From Muribaculaceae bacterium (lineage in GTDB: Bacteria; Bacteroidota; Bacteroidia; Bacteroidales; Muribaculaceae), in assembly GCA_023664185.1 (NCBI GenBank), contig JAMPGA010000001.1:272405-336404 (forward strand): 64,000 nt of DNA. Reading direction: 5' to 3'. Of this stretch, positions 18,586 through 28,270 are shown piece by piece (within the stretch, counting starts at the first letter, position 1; every line of letters begins with the position of its first letter). The notes below the pieces were generated by a model. The model made no database searches. It was not told the DNA's origin and saw nothing but the letters and a program-made list of their open reading frames with translations. Made by a program: the position numbers and the translations under genes.

Positions 18586-20334
18586 TATCAGATCCTTGAG
18601 CATAGGGTTTGTGCCCGACATATGGTCGAGCACCTGGCGTTCATTCCAGGTGTGGGGCGAGGCTTCCCCCTGGTTCATCTCCACTTCTATATTGATCAGA
18701 TCGTTGGAGAGTGTGTCGCGCAGCTTCTTGAGAATCTCCGGCAGCGCACGGCTCAGCTCCTCCTGCTGCTTCACATTTTCGATCATCACCTTGTAGGTAA
18801 ACCCTTCGGTGAGCACGGGGAATGATGCCCTCATCGTGTTGACCAGGATATGATGTGTGGGATTGGCATCGATATACTCCTGCCAGATTTTGTTGAGCTG
18901 CTGCGGAGTGAAAGAAGATGTGCGCGGCTGCGCAGCCATTGCGGCCGAGGTGGTCTGGGAGCCAGACTGCGCCAAGCCTGCAGCATTAGAGCCCTGCGCA
19001 TCGTCGCGCAGCGAGAATCCGCGCGCCACGGCCGGCTTGACCGTGCGTGTACCCCTTGCCACCGGGGGTGCCGGAGGCACAGCCACCGGGGGTGCCTGCG
19101 GTGTAGGAGCTGTGGATTTAGGCTGAGACGGGGGCTGAAATTGTGGCTGAGATTGTTGAGGTTGCTGCCGAGGTGCTGGAGCATCGGCAGGTGTGGCGGC
19201 TATTTTCTGTAACGGCCCCTTCCCATCGCCGCTATTGCCTTGGGAGGGGCTTGACAATTGGCATATCCGGGCCAATGTCAGCTCCGTGAGGAACTGCTTG
19301 TTTGATGCCGTGCGCCAGTTTATATCGGCCTCGTTGCAGAGATTCATGGCCCGGTATATAAAGTCGGGCGAACACTTCGAGGCCATCGCAGCCATTTGCG
19401 CCTTCACCTCATCGTCGGCTTCGAGCAGAGTGATGGTGCTGGGACTCATGGCCACCATGAGATCGCGCATGTAGTCGGCCAGGCCGGTGAGGAAGAAGTG
19501 TGAGTCGAAACCACGATCGCGTATCTCCTTGTATATAAGCCATGTCTCCAGAGTCTTTCCGGCCAGAAAGCACTCCAGAAGACGGTTGTAATAGTTGTAG
19601 TCGAGCACATTGAGATTGTCGATGGCCGACTGGTAGGTGATCTGCCCTCTCGACGATGCCGCCACCTGGTCGAATATGGAGAGGGCATCGCGCATGGCGC
19701 CGTCGGCCTTGCGGGCTATGACGCTCAGGGCTGCCGGCTCGGCCGAAATCCCCTCCTGCTGTGCCACAAACTGCAGGTGCTCCACCATGTCGGTAACGGT
19801 GATGCGGTTGAAGTCGTATATCTGACAACGCGACAGTATGGTGGGGATAATCTTGTGCTTCTCGGTAGTGGCCAGGATGAAGATCACGTAGCTCGGCGGC
19901 TCCTCAAGGGTCTTGAGGAAAGCGTTGAAGGCCGCAGCCGAGAGCATGTGGACCTCATCGACTATAAACACACGGTATTTACCCGTAGAGGGTGGTGTCT
20001 GCACCTGGTCGACCAACTGGCGGATATCATCCACACCGTTGTTAGATGCGGCATCGAGCTCGATGATATTCATTGAGTTGCCGTCGTTGAAGGCCCGGCA
20101 GGAGTCACACTCATTGCAGGCTTCACCGTCGGCGGTGGGATTAAGGCAGTTGATGGTCTTGGCAAAAATGCGCGCACACGAAGTCTTGCCCACGCCTCTC
20201 GATCCGCAAAAGAGATAGCTGTGGGCCAGACGCCCGGTGGCTATGGCATTTTTGAGCGTCGAGGTCAGCGCACGCTGCCCCACCACGCTCGAAAACGTCG
20301 ACGGACGGTATTTTCTGGCTGATACAATATACAT
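18559..20334 (-). CDS. dnaX: DNA polymerase III subunit gamma/tau
   Basis: DnaX is the ATPase of the clamp loader that places the sliding clamp on DNA. In the 591-residue protein the Walker A motif GSRGVGKT is at 44-51, the zinc-module cysteines at 63, 73, 76 and 79, the DEVH box at 126-129 and the sensor SRC at 168-170. A Pro/Gln/Ala-rich linker (about 370-455) is followed by a tau-like C-terminal domain that would bind the polymerase. I saw no clear programmed frameshift signal. The gene is convergent with the M16 gene and overlaps its last 27 nt. Confidence 0.96.
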   Translation of the reverse strand: MYIVSARKYRPSTFSSVVGQRALTSTLKNAIATGRLAHSYLFCGSRGVGKTSCARIFAKTINCLNPTADGEACNECDSCRAFNDGNSMNIIELDAASNNGVDDIRQLVDQVQTPPSTGKYRVFIVDEVHMLSAAAFNAFLKTLEEPPSYVIFILATTEKHKIIPTILSRCQIYDFNRITVTDMVEHLQFVAQQEGISAEPAALSVIARKADGAMRDALSIFDQVAASSRGQITYQSAIDNLNVLDYNYYNRLLECFLAGKTLETWLIYKEIRDRGFDSHFFLTGLADYMRDLMVAMSPSTITLLEADDEVKAQMAAMASKCSPDFIYRAMNLCNEADINWRTASNKQFLTELTLARICQLSSPSQGNSGDGKGPLQKIAATPADAPAPRQQPQQSQPQFQPPSQPKSTAPTPQAPPVAVPPAPPVARGTRTVKPAVARGFSLRDDAQGSNAAGLAQSGSQTTSAAMAAQPRTSSFTPQQLNKIWQEYIDANPTHHILVNTMRASFPVLTEGFTYKVMIENVKQQEELSRALPEILKKLRDTLSNDLINIEVEMNQGEASPHTWNERQVLDHMSGTNPMLKDLISDFGLTIG

Positions 20335-20449
20335 GGAGCTAAAAGTAATGGAACTCTGGGGCGAATATGACTAATCCAAGAGGTCGCAGAAATACATTCT
20401 TGTACGGAGATCTTCATTCTCAGATAAAGCAGATTTACAAGAGGCATGC

Positions 20450-20629
20450 TTATTGCCTTCTCCATGATGGCACATATTCTTTGGAACGTCTTAGAAAGTC
20501 GGAGATTTCCTTCTGTCGTTCGGGTGAAATTTCCTTTCGAGGCTTTCTTTCATTCTCTTCAGCTCTAAGAATGAAATCCTCAGCCAGTTCGCCGGTAAGA
20601 ATAGGCACTGCTTTAATCGGGGTTGCCAT
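20450..20629 (-). CDS. Small protein of unknown function (59 aa)
   Basis: The product begins [20 protein letters not shown] and is highly charged, with repeated Glu, Lys and Arg. It resembles short Bacteroidales proteins with a MATPIK start that are often found as the first gene of a two-gene unit and suspected to be antitoxins (inference, low certainty). The ATG at 20629 is chosen because an earlier ATG at 20650 lies inside the -7 element. No intact partner follows: the 115 nt before dnaX hold only a poor overlapping frame. Confidence 0.6.
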   Translation of the reverse strand: MATPIKAVPILTGELAEDFILRAEENERKPRKEISPERQKEISDFLRRSKEYVPSWRRQ

Positions 20630-20647
20630 ATTTCTTTCTTTGTTATG

Positions 20648-20679
20648 CAAATTTACTGAAATTTCCCCACATCCTCAAA
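20648..20679 (-). promoter_or_regulatory. Promoter of the 59-residue gene
   Basis: On the minus strand TTTG (20676-20679) and TAAATTTG (20648-20655) are 20 nt apart, about 20 nt before the ATG at 20629. Confidence 0.75.
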
Positions 20680-20707
20680 AAGTTTTCGTTAATTCGGGAT
20701 AATTCCG

Positions 20708-20715
20708 TAATTTTG
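20708..20715 (+). promoter_or_regulatory. -7 element of purC
   Basis: TAATTTTG lies 57 nt upstream of the purC ATG. It is divergent from the promoter of the 59-residue gene; the -33 region is only TTCG. Confidence 0.6.
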
Positions 20716-20772
20716 CATCAACTCTCCGCACCCTCTTTTTTCCATATCCCCATCACACCAACATTCTCAAAA

Positions 20773-21723
20773 ATGACAACACTGGTAAACACCGATTTCA
20801 ATTTTCCCGGCCAGACCGCAGTGTATCACGGCAAAGTGCGCGACGTATACAGCATAGGCGACGATCTTCTTGTCATGGTGGCCACCGACCGCATATCGGC
20901 CTTCGATGTCATACTGCCCAAGGGAATACCCTACAAGGGACAGGCTCTCAATCAGATAGCCGCCCATATGCTCGACGCTACCGCCGACATTGTCCCCAAC
21001 TGGAAGATAGCCGTGCCCGACCCCATGGTGACCGTAGGATGCCGGTGTGAGGGGCTGCGCCTTGAGATGATAATCCGCGGCTATCTGGCCGGAAGCGCCT
21101 GGCGTGCCTACAAGAACGGCGTGCGCGAAATCTGCGGCGTGAAGCTCCCCGAAGGGATGGTGGAAAACCAGCGTTTCCCCGAACCGATCATCACCCCCAC
21201 CACCAAGGCCGAGGCCGGACACGACGAGGACATCTCGCGCGAAGATGCCATAGCTCAGGGCATTGTGACCGCCGAGCAGTTTGACACCATGGCCGCCTAC
21301 ACTCGCGCCCTCTTCAAGAGAGGCTCTGAGATGGCCGCCGAGAAGGGGCTGATTCTGGTGGATACAAAATATGAGTTCGGCCTGCGCGACGGCAAGGTGA
21401 TTCTCATCGACGAGATTCACACCCCCGACTCCTCGCGCTACTTCTATGCCGATGGCTATGAGGAGCGTCTGGCCAAGGGCGAGCCCCAGCGTCAGCTCTC
21501 AAAGGAGTTTGTGCGCGAGTGGCTCATGGCCAACGGATTCATGGGTAAGGAAGGCCAGAAGGTGCCCGAGATGACCGATGCCTTCTGCGAGGAAGTGTCG
21601 GAGCGCTACATCGAGCTCTACGAGCACATCACTGGCCAGAAGTTTGTGAAGGCCCCCGAGGAGCATCTGGCCGACCGCATTGCCAACAACGTGCTCGATT
21701 GCCTCAACAATCTGAATCTCTGA
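20773..21723 (+). CDS. purC: Phosphoribosylaminoimidazole-succinocarboxamide synthase (SAICAR synthase)
   Basis: PurC joins aspartate to CAIR with ATP hydrolysis in de novo purine synthesis. The 316-residue product is of the long type common in Bacteroidota. It shows [14 protein letters not shown] near the start, [11 protein letters not shown], and [15 protein letters not shown] and [11 protein letters not shown], which are the ATP- and substrate-binding signatures. The ATG at 20773 is preferred to upstream frame starts because the frame before it crosses the promoter and is unconserved. It is followed after 12 nt by ubiE/menG. Confidence 0.96.
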   Translation: MTTLVNTDFNFPGQTAVYHGKVRDVYSIGDDLLVMVATDRISAFDVILPKGIPYKGQALNQIAAHMLDATADIVPNWKIAVPDPMVTVGCRCEGLRLEMIIRGYLAGSAWRAYKNGVREICGVKLPEGMVENQRFPEPIITPTTKAEAGHDEDISREDAIAQGIVTAEQFDTMAAYTRALFKRGSEMAAEKGLILVDTKYEFGLRDGKVILIDEIHTPDSSRYFYADGYEERLAKGEPQRQLSKEFVREWLMANGFMGKEGQKVPEMTDAFCEEVSERYIELYEHITGQKFVKAPEEHLADRIANNVLDCLNNLNL

Positions 21724-21735
21724 TAGCTGAGACTG

Positions 21736-22479
21736 GTGGAGGTAGAGCAGATCACCCCTTACGGAGGAGACCGCGGCAAGACGGAGCAGGTGAGAGAAAT
21801 GTTTGACTCCATCGCTCCGGCCTACGACTTCATGAACCGCGCCATGACCCTGGGCATGGACCACAGCTGGCGCCGCCGGGCCGTGAAGCTCCTGGCTCCT
21901 GCAAGCCGCTACAGTCGAGTGCTCGACATTGCCACCGGCACGGCCGACATAGCCATAAAGCTGGCCTCCCTGAACGCCACCCCCGAGGTGGTGGGCATAG
22001 ACCTCTCCGAAGGAATGCTGGCCATAGGGCGCGACAAAGTGGCCCGCTCGGCTCTTCCCGCCGGATGCCAGATAACCCTCCGGCAGGCCGACTGCCTGGA
22101 GCTCCCGTTTGAGGCAGAGAGCTTCGACGGCGCCATCTGCGCCTACGGAGTGCGCAATTTCGCCTCCATCCCCCGCGGCCTCCGAGCCATGTGGCGGGTG
22201 CTTCGCCCCGGGGGTAGGCTGGTGATTCTGGAGCTCTCCACACCCACATCGCCTCTGGTGCGACCCTTCTACCACCTCTACACCCGCCACATCATCCCGC
22301 TGGCCGGGCGCATGGTGTCGAAAGACGTAAGGGCCTACAGCTACCTGCCCGAGTCGATAGCCGCAGTGCCGCAGGGAGGCGAGATGACCCGACTGCTCAC
22401 CGAGGCCGGCTTTGCCTCGGCGCGCACCATCACCCTCTGCTTTGGAGCATGCTCCATATATGTGGCAGAAAAACAGTGA
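21736..22479 (+). CDS. ubiE: Demethylmenaquinone methyltransferase (UbiE/MenG)
   Basis: The enzyme adds the last methyl group in menaquinone synthesis, which fits the cytochrome bd genes elsewhere in the window. The 247-residue protein has the family motifs VREMFDSIAPAYDFMNR, the SAM motif VLDIATGTADIA and the post-motif YGVRNFASIPRGL. It probably begins at a GTG (21736), as no in-frame ATG precedes the conserved start. It is 12 nt after purC and likely co-transcribed. Confidence 0.94.
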   Translation: MEVEQITPYGGDRGKTEQVREMFDSIAPAYDFMNRAMTLGMDHSWRRRAVKLLAPASRYSRVLDIATGTADIAIKLASLNATPEVVGIDLSEGMLAIGRDKVARSALPAGCQITLRQADCLELPFEAESFDGAICAYGVRNFASIPRGLRAMWRVLRPGGRLVILELSTPTSPLVRPFYHLYTRHIIPLAGRMVSKDVRAYSYLPESIAAVPQGGEMTRLLTEAGFASARTITLCFGACSIYVAEKQ

Positions 22480-22510
22480 AACACAAACCATTAAACAAAA
22501 CAAATACACA

Positions 22511-22831
22511 ATGAAACCTGAACAGAACGAAATCAAAATAGAGCTCACCCCTGAGGTGGCCAAGGGAATCTACTCAAACCTCGCCGTCATCACCCACGGC
22601 CCCAACGAATTTTTCGTTGACTTCATAGCCATGTCGCCCAATATGCCCAAGGCACAGGTGCAGAGCCGCATCATCATGAGCCCCGAGAACGCCAAAAACC
22701 TTCTTGGCGCCCTCATGGAGAACGTCAAGAAATATGAGGCTACATTCGGCGAAATCCGTCCCAAACGTCCCATGGGCAACGGCGGCGCCGGCGAAATCCC
22801 CAACCCCTTCATCAACGGGGGCAACGCCTGA
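22511..22831 (+). CDS. DUF3467 family protein
   Basis: The 106-residue product ([20 protein letters not shown]) matches DUF3467: [20 protein letters not shown], then [21 protein letters not shown]. The family is small, cytoplasmic and of unknown function. The ATG at 22511 begins the conserved part; an upstream in-frame ATG at 22412 would overlap ubiE. The gene lies between ubiE and cysS in one direction, probably one operon. Confidence 0.88.
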   Translation: MKPEQNEIKIELTPEVAKGIYSNLAVITHGPNEFFVDFIAMSPNMPKAQVQSRIIMSPENAKNLLGALMENVKKYEATFGEIRPKRPMGNGGAGEIPNPFINGGNA

Positions 22832-22845
22832 TAAAACAATTGACT

Positions 22846-24342
22846 ATGGCTGACATTCGTCCCAACAACCTGACCATCTACAACACCCTGTCGCGCACCA
22901 AACAGCCTTTCCGGCCCATCCACGAGGGGCGCGTGGGGATGTATGTGTGCGGCCCCACAGTCTATGGCGACGGCCATCTGGGTCACGCACGTCCGGCCAT
23001 CACTTTTGATATCCTCTTCCGCTACCTCACCCATCTGGGCTACAAGGTGCGCTATGTGCGCAATATCACCGATGTGGGACACCTGGAGCACGACGCCGAC
23101 GAGGGTGAAGACAAGATTGCCAAGAAGGCCCGCCTCGAGCAGCTCGAGCCTATGGAAGTGGTGCAGCACTATCTGACACGCTACCACAAGGCCATGGAGG
23201 CTCTGGGAGTACTCCCCCCCTCCATCGAGCCTCACGCCTCGGGCCATATCATAGAGCAGATTGAGTATATCAAGAAGATTCTCGACAGCGGCTATGCCTA
23301 CATCTCGGAGGGCTCGGTCTATTTCGACGTACCAAAATACAACCGTGACCACCGCTACGGCAAGCTTTCGGGCCGAAACATCGAGGAGCTCTATGCCACT
23401 ACCCGTGCGCTCGACGGCCAGAGCGAGAAACACAATCCCGCCGACTTTGCTCTCTGGAAAAAGGCTGCCCCCGAGCACATAATGCACTGGCCCTCGCCCT
23501 GGAGCGAAGGATTCCCCGGCTGGCACCTGGAGTGCTCAACCATGGGCGAGAAATACCTGGGCGAGACCTTTGATATTCACGGCGGCGGCATGGACCTGAT
23601 GTTTCCCCACCACGAGTGTGAGATAGCCCAGTCGATGGCTCACAACGGCCACGAGACCGTGCGCTACTGGATGCACAACAACATGATAACCATCAACGGC
23701 AAGAAGATGGGCAAGAGCCTGGGCAACTTCATCACGCTCGATGAGTTTTTCAACGGCACACACCCACTGCTCACCCAGGCATATTCGCCCATGACAATCC
23801 GTTTCTTCATTCTCCAGGCCCACTATCGCGGCACAGTCGACTTCTCAAACGAGGCTCTGCAAGCCTCCGAGAAGGCTCTGCAGAGAATGATCGAGGGTTA
23901 CCGCCGACTGCAGGAGCTGAAGCCGTCAGAGACCTCGACAATCGACGTAAGCGGCATCCGCGAGCGTTGTTACGAGGCCATGGACGACGACCTCAACACT
24001 CCGGTGCTCATAGCCACTCTCTTTGATGCCCTGCGCCTGGTCAACCAGGTGAAGGATGGCAAAGCCACTGCCACTCAGGCCGACATCGACGAGCTGAAGG
24101 ATATATTCGACACATTCCTGGTCGATATCCTCGGCATACGCACCGAGCAGGGAGGCGTCAGCGGAGGCGCCGATGCCGACGCACTCAAGCCCTTTGAAGG
24201 CGCTGTTGACCTTCTGCTCGAAATGAGAAGCAAGGCCAAGGCTCAGAAAGACTGGGCCACATCCGACCTGATACGCGACCGCCTCGCAGCCCTCGGATTC
24301 ACCGTCAAAGACACCCGCGACGGAGCCGAATGGAGCTTGTGA
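22846..24342 (+). CDS. cysS: Cysteinyl-tRNA synthetase
   Basis: CysRS charges tRNA-Cys. The 498-residue protein has the class I signature HLGH at 44-47, the zinc Cys35 in [10 protein letters not shown], and the KMSKS loop as [14 protein letters not shown]-type helical end is present. The ATG at 22846 is used rather than the TTG at 22840. The gene ends shortly before a 15-bp hairpin that serves as its terminator. Confidence 0.97.
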   Translation: MADIRPNNLTIYNTLSRTKQPFRPIHEGRVGMYVCGPTVYGDGHLGHARPAITFDILFRYLTHLGYKVRYVRNITDVGHLEHDADEGEDKIAKKARLEQLEPMEVVQHYLTRYHKAMEALGVLPPSIEPHASGHIIEQIEYIKKILDSGYAYISEGSVYFDVPKYNRDHRYGKLSGRNIEELYATTRALDGQSEKHNPADFALWKKAAPEHIMHWPSPWSEGFPGWHLECSTMGEKYLGETFDIHGGGMDLMFPHHECEIAQSMAHNGHETVRYWMHNNMITINGKKMGKSLGNFITLDEFFNGTHPLLTQAYSPMTIRFFILQAHYRGTVDFSNEALQASEKALQRMIEGYRRLQELKPSETSTIDVSGIRERCYEAMDDDLNTPVLIATLFDALRLVNQVKDGKATATQADIDELKDIFDTFLVDILGIRTEQGGVSGGADADALKPFEGAVDLLLEMRSKAKAQKDWATSDLIRDRLAALGFTVKDTRDGAEWSL

Positions 24343-24375
24343 GAGCAATCATCTACTTTTTAACCGTCAAAACAT

Positions 24376-24415
24376 TCCGGGTATGCCGAAGCCAGTTTCG
24401 GCATACCCGGATTTC
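24376..24415 (+). terminator. Intrinsic terminator after cysS
   Basis: Arms 24376-24390 and 24397-24411 form a 15-bp perfect stem with a 6-nt loop followed by a short T-rich stretch. An ATG inside the left arm (24383) is therefore unlikely to start the MscS gene. Confidence 0.8.
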
Positions 24416-24433
24416 TCAAACTACTGCACACCG

Positions 24434-25636
24434 ATGTTCTACGACGAAATCCTATCGCTACTGGCCGGATGGGGAGTTGACCCGGCTCAGCTGACACTGT
24501 GGTCCACTATCCTGTCGGCCTCCATATCAGTTCTGATCCCCTGGGTAGTCTACGTGCTGCTGTCACGTGTGGTCATACCCATGCTTCTGAAGGTGACACA
24601 CTACACCGAGGCCAAATGGGACGACATACTGTTCAACCCGCAGTTGCTGCGTGTGGTGGCCGAGCTGGTGTTTGTGATGATACTGGGCGCGGCTCTCCCA
24701 CCCTCACTGTCGCGCTTTCACACCCTCTTCACCATAGTCCAGGTGGGGTGCCGAATAGCCGTAGTGGCCGCCGTGATCCATATGGTGAACCGCCTTCTGC
24801 TGGCTCTCTACGAGCTGCTGGTGGCCAACTCATCGGGGCGTGTCACCTCGCTGCGCGGCATCCTGCAGATGCTCCAGATAATCTCGATTTCGATCGGTGT
24901 GATTATAGTGATATCCATCCTTGCCGACAAGAACCCGCTCACCATCATCACCGGCCTGGGAGCCGCCGCCACGGTGTTAATGCTGGTGTTCAAGGATTCG
25001 ATAATGGGTGTGGTGGCCGGTGTGCAGCTCACGCTCAACGATATGCTCCGCCCGGGCGACTGGATCACTGTGCCCTCGCGCAATATCAACGGCACAGTGC
25101 TCGAAGTGGGGCTCACCACCGTAAAGGTGCAGAATTTCGACAACACCATAGTCACCGTGCCCCCCTACTCGCTGGTGAGCGAATCGTTTCAGAACTGGCG
25201 CGGCATGACCGACTCCGGAGGCCGCCGCATGAACCGCTCGATCACCATCGATGTGAATTCGGTGGGCTTCTGCCCCAGAGAGATGATCGAGGCGCTTAAG
25301 ACCGAGGAGTGGGGACGCCGGCTCGACCCCGACCGCCAGTACGTAAACCTCACACTCTTCCGCCACTATCTGGAGCACTATATCTCCACCCTGCCCCAGC
25401 TCAATAGCTCGCCGGGCATGACCTGCATGGTGCGCGAGCTCGAGCCCACCAACACGGGCATCCCCATCGATCTTTATCTCTTCACCACCCTCACCTCGTG
25501 GAAACCCTACGAACACTTCCAGGCCTCGGTGATGGACCATGTGTTTGCCTCGGTGAGCCGCTTCGGCCTCAGGATATACCAGGCACCCTCAGGCCTCGAC
25601 GTCAGAGAAAGAACGCCGAACATCTTGCCAAGGTAA
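24434..25636 (+). CDS. MscS-family mechanosensitive ion channel
   Basis: This inner-membrane channel opens under membrane tension and releases solutes during hypo-osmotic shock. The 400-residue protein has several N-terminal helices (about 20-45, 68-88, 96-120, 145-170), then the MscS pore helix and beta domain: GAAATVLMLVFKDSIMGVVAG, the GDWITVPSRNINGTVLEVG beta-barrel start and VPPYSLVSESFQNW. The ATG at 24434 is used because the earlier ATG lies in the cysS terminator. It resembles the longer YnaI/YbdG-like branch more than compact MscS. Confidence 0.9.
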   Translation: MFYDEILSLLAGWGVDPAQLTLWSTILSASISVLIPWVVYVLLSRVVIPMLLKVTHYTEAKWDDILFNPQLLRVVAELVFVMILGAALPPSLSRFHTLFTIVQVGCRIAVVAAVIHMVNRLLLALYELLVANSSGRVTSLRGILQMLQIISISIGVIIVISILADKNPLTIITGLGAAATVLMLVFKDSIMGVVAGVQLTLNDMLRPGDWITVPSRNINGTVLEVGLTTVKVQNFDNTIVTVPPYSLVSESFQNWRGMTDSGGRRMNRSITIDVNSVGFCPREMIEALKTEEWGRRLDPDRQYVNLTLFRHYLEHYISTLPQLNSSPGMTCMVRELEPTNTGIPIDLYLFTTLTSWKPYEHFQASVMDHVFASVSRFGLRIYQAPSGLDVRERTPNILPR

Positions 25637-25702
25637 AGTGTTATACGTGAAAGAGACCATTTTACCGGCCTTACCGTTATAAAAAATTTCGGTGAAATCG
25701 GC

Positions 25703-25710
25703 TAATTTTG
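25703..25710 (+). promoter_or_regulatory. -7 element of the TolC-HlyD-ABC operon
   Basis: TAATTTTG lies 32 nt upstream of the tolC-like ATG at 25743. Confidence 0.6.
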
Positions 25711-25742
25711 CGTCTGAATCACGTTTTAACACAGACCTTATT

Positions 25743-27251
25743 ATGAACCTCCGCCTGAAAGCGCTATCCGTCACATTATTATCTGCCCTTTCGGTCACGT
25801 TTTCCTCCCTTGCCGCCACCCAGGCCGACGACCTTGTCGAGCCCGGCTCGGTGCTCACGCTTGAGCAATGCCGCCAGCTGGCCATGAGCAACAATAAGCT
25901 GCTCAGACAGATGGCCGAGGATATACGCGCCGCCGGCTATCAGAAAGACGAGGCCTTTGCCGCATATCTGCCCGCCATCGACTTTGCCGGCGGATATATG
26001 TACAACCAGAAGGAACTCTCCATGTTTGACTCCGACCAGCTGCTGCCGGTGAAGACCTTCGACCTGGAGAAACAGGGCTATGAGTTTCAGCTGGCCAAAA
26101 ATCCCATGACGGGAGAGCCCCTCGTGGTCAATGGCAATCCGGTGCCCGAGCAGGTGGCCTATCTGCCCAAGGAGGCGCTGACCTACGATATCCACAATGT
26201 GTTTTTCGGAGCCATAACCCTGACCCAGCCCATATTTATGGGTGGCAAGATCGTGGCCATGAACAAAATCACCGGCTATGCCGAAGAGCTGGCACGCGCC
26301 AAGCGTTCCAATCAGGCACGCGATGTGGTCTATGCCGTCGACGCCGCCTACTGGCAGCTGGTGTCGCTCAAGGCCAAGCAGCGCCTGGCGGTGAGCTATG
26401 TGAATCTGCTGGACACTCTGAGTCACAATGTGTCGCTGATGGTGCGCGAGGGGGTGGCCACTCGGCGCGACCAGCTCTCGGTCGACGTTAAGCTCAACTC
26501 GGCCAAGGTAGACCTCACAAAGGTTGACAACGGCCTGCAGCTGTGCCGCATGGCGCTGGCGCAGTTGTGCGGATTCCCCATACACACACCCTACACCGTG
26601 GCCGACGAGGATGCCGAGCAGATCGATGTCCACACCCTCAGCCGCGAGGCCCTGGACGATACGCCCGTCGACATGCAGGCCGTCTACGACCGCCGCTACG
26701 ATCTGCAGCAGCTTGAGCTGGGCATACAGATTTACCGCCAGAAGGAAAACGTGGCCCGCTCGGCCATGATGCCCAATCTGGCGCTGGTGGGAGCATATTC
26801 CTTCTCCAATCCCAATCTGTATGACGGCTTCAAAAAGCGCTTCAACGGCGCCTTCTCGGTGGGCGCCATGCTCACTGTGCCCCTATGGCACTGGGGAGGC
26901 AACTACAACAAGCTGCGTGCTGCCAAGGCTCAGACCAACGCCCTGCGCATGGAGCTCGAGAATGCCCGCGAGATGATAGACTTGCAGGTGAGCCAGGCAT
27001 CATTCAAGGCTCGCGAGGCCGTGAAGACCCATACCATGACCATGTCAAACCTCCGGGAGGCCGACGAGAATCTGCGCTGTGCCACCGTGGGATTTCGCGA
27101 CGGCGTGATGACCGTCGACAACGTGATGGAGGCTCAGACGGCTTGGCTCAAGGCCCACAGCGAGGATATCGATGCCCGCATCGACCTGTATCTGTGCGAC
27201 GTGTATCTGGCCAAGGTGCTCGGCACACTCTCTGTATCTGAAATTCAATAA
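25743..27251 (+). CDS. TolC-family outer-membrane efflux protein
   Basis: TolC-type trimers form the outer-membrane duct of efflux pumps and type I exporters. The 502-residue product has a signal peptide (MNLRLKALSVTLLSALSVTFSSLAA is longer than can be fixed exactly), the start LTLEQCRQLAMSNNK of an OEP repeat and a second repeat with long coiled-coil helices and QASFKAREAV. It is the first gene of a four-gene exporter operon and is followed after 5 nt by the HlyD gene. Start chosen at the ATG preceding the signal peptide. Confidence 0.93.
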   Translation: MNLRLKALSVTLLSALSVTFSSLAATQADDLVEPGSVLTLEQCRQLAMSNNKLLRQMAEDIRAAGYQKDEAFAAYLPAIDFAGGYMYNQKELSMFDSDQLLPVKTFDLEKQGYEFQLAKNPMTGEPLVVNGNPVPEQVAYLPKEALTYDIHNVFFGAITLTQPIFMGGKIVAMNKITGYAEELARAKRSNQARDVVYAVDAAYWQLVSLKAKQRLAVSYVNLLDTLSHNVSLMVREGVATRRDQLSVDVKLNSAKVDLTKVDNGLQLCRMALAQLCGFPIHTPYTVADEDAEQIDVHTLSREALDDTPVDMQAVYDRRYDLQQLELGIQIYRQKENVARSAMMPNLALVGAYSFSNPNLYDGFKKRFNGAFSVGAMLTVPLWHWGGNYNKLRAAKAQTNALRMELENAREMIDLQVSQASFKAREAVKTHTMTMSNLREADENLRCATVGFRDGVMTVDNVMEAQTAWLKAHSEDIDARIDLYLCDVYLAKVLGTLSVSEIQ

Positions 27252-27256
27252 GCTCT

Positions 27257-28270
27257 ATGAAAGATAACAATACCCAGCAGACTCAGGAGCAGAAAGAAAA
27301 TCGTGTGCTGCTCTTTGCGATGGGCCTCGTGGTCGTGGCCGTCATCGTCCTTGCCATAATCGGATTCGTGTTTATGAACCATCCCGACGAGATAGTCGAG
27401 GGTCAGGCCGACGCCACTTCGGTGCGCATATCGGGCAAGCTGCCCGGGCGCGTGGTGAAGTTCTATGTACGAGAGGGGGATATGGTGCGCAAGGGGGACA
27501 CCTTGGTCCACATACACTCCTCACTGGCCGAGGCAAAGCTGATGCAGGCCCAGGGGATGGAGACAGTGGCCCGCACTCAGGAAAACAAGATTGACGAGGG
27601 CACACGCTCGCAGATCATAGCCGCAGCCACCGACATGGTGGCTCAGGCTGAGGCTGCCTTGACCATAGCGCAGAAGACCTACACCCGCATCGAAAATCTG
27701 TTTAAGGAGGGTGTGGTGTCCGAGCAGAAACGCGACGAGGCCAAGGCTGCCCTCGATGCCGCCAAGGCTGCCCACAGCGCTGCTCTCTCGCAGCTGAGCC
27801 TGGCACGCCAGGGTGCCCAGCGACAGGACAAGGAGAGCGCCGCAGCCATGGTGAATGTGGCCAAAGGGGGCGTGGCCGAGGTGGAAAGTGTGCTCGAAGA
27901 CCAGTATCTCACCGCCCCGCGCGACGGCCAGATAGACCAGATCTATCCCGAGGAGAGCGAACTGGTAATGCTCGGCGCTCCGCTGATGAGCCTGCTATGC
28001 CTCGACGACAAATGGGTGACCTTCAACGTGCGCGAGGATCTGCTGAAAGATATGCCCCTGGGGGGCGAAATCGAGATCATGATTCCCGCCCTCGACAAGA
28101 AGAAGGTCAAAGCACGCATCTACTACTCGCGCGACATGGGCAGCTATGCCACCTGGCAGGCCACTAAGAGCGTGGGTCAGTGGGACTCTAAGACCTTCCA
28201 GATCAAAGCACGCACTCTCGACTCCATACCCGAACTCCGCCCCGGAATGACTGTGATATATGAAAAGTAG
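27257..28270 (+). CDS. HlyD-family membrane fusion protein
   Basis: This periplasmic adaptor links the inner-membrane permeases to the TolC duct. The 337-residue protein has one N-terminal membrane anchor (about 16-37), a lipoyl half (GKLPGRVVKFYVREGDMVRKG), a coiled-coil hairpin (about 90-205) and a second lipoyl/beta-barrel part (LTAPRDGQIDQIYPEESELV). It overlaps the first permease gene by 11 nt, which implies translational coupling. The look is that of the EmrA/YibH/YhiI type. Confidence 0.92.
   Translation: MKDNNTQQTQEQKENRVLLFAMGLVVVAVIVLAIIGFVFMNHPDEIVEGQADATSVRISGKLPGRVVKFYVREGDMVRKGDTLVHIHSSLAEAKLMQAQGMETVARTQENKIDEGTRSQIIAAATDMVAQAEAALTIAQKTYTRIENLFKEGVVSEQKRDEAKAALDAAKAAHSAALSQLSLARQGAQRQDKESAAAMVNVAKGGVAEVESVLEDQYLTAPRDGQIDQIYPEESELVMLGAPLMSLLCLDDKWVTFNVREDLLKDMPLGGEIEIMIPALDKKKVKARIYYSRDMGSYATWQATKSVGQWDSKTFQIKARTLDSIPELRPGMTVIYEK

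Noticed and set aside
20265..20465. 66-codon minus-strand frame between the 59-residue gene and dnaX as a toxin partner
   Set aside because: It overlaps both neighbours, includes the dnaX start in another frame and has no recognisable toxin motif.
20623..20772. N-terminal extension of PurC
   Set aside because: The frame spans two divergent promoters and is not like PurC; the conserved start is the ATG at 20773.
21499..22563. 354-codon minus-strand frame across purC and ubiE
   Set aside because: It covers two well-supported genes on the other strand and shows no domain.
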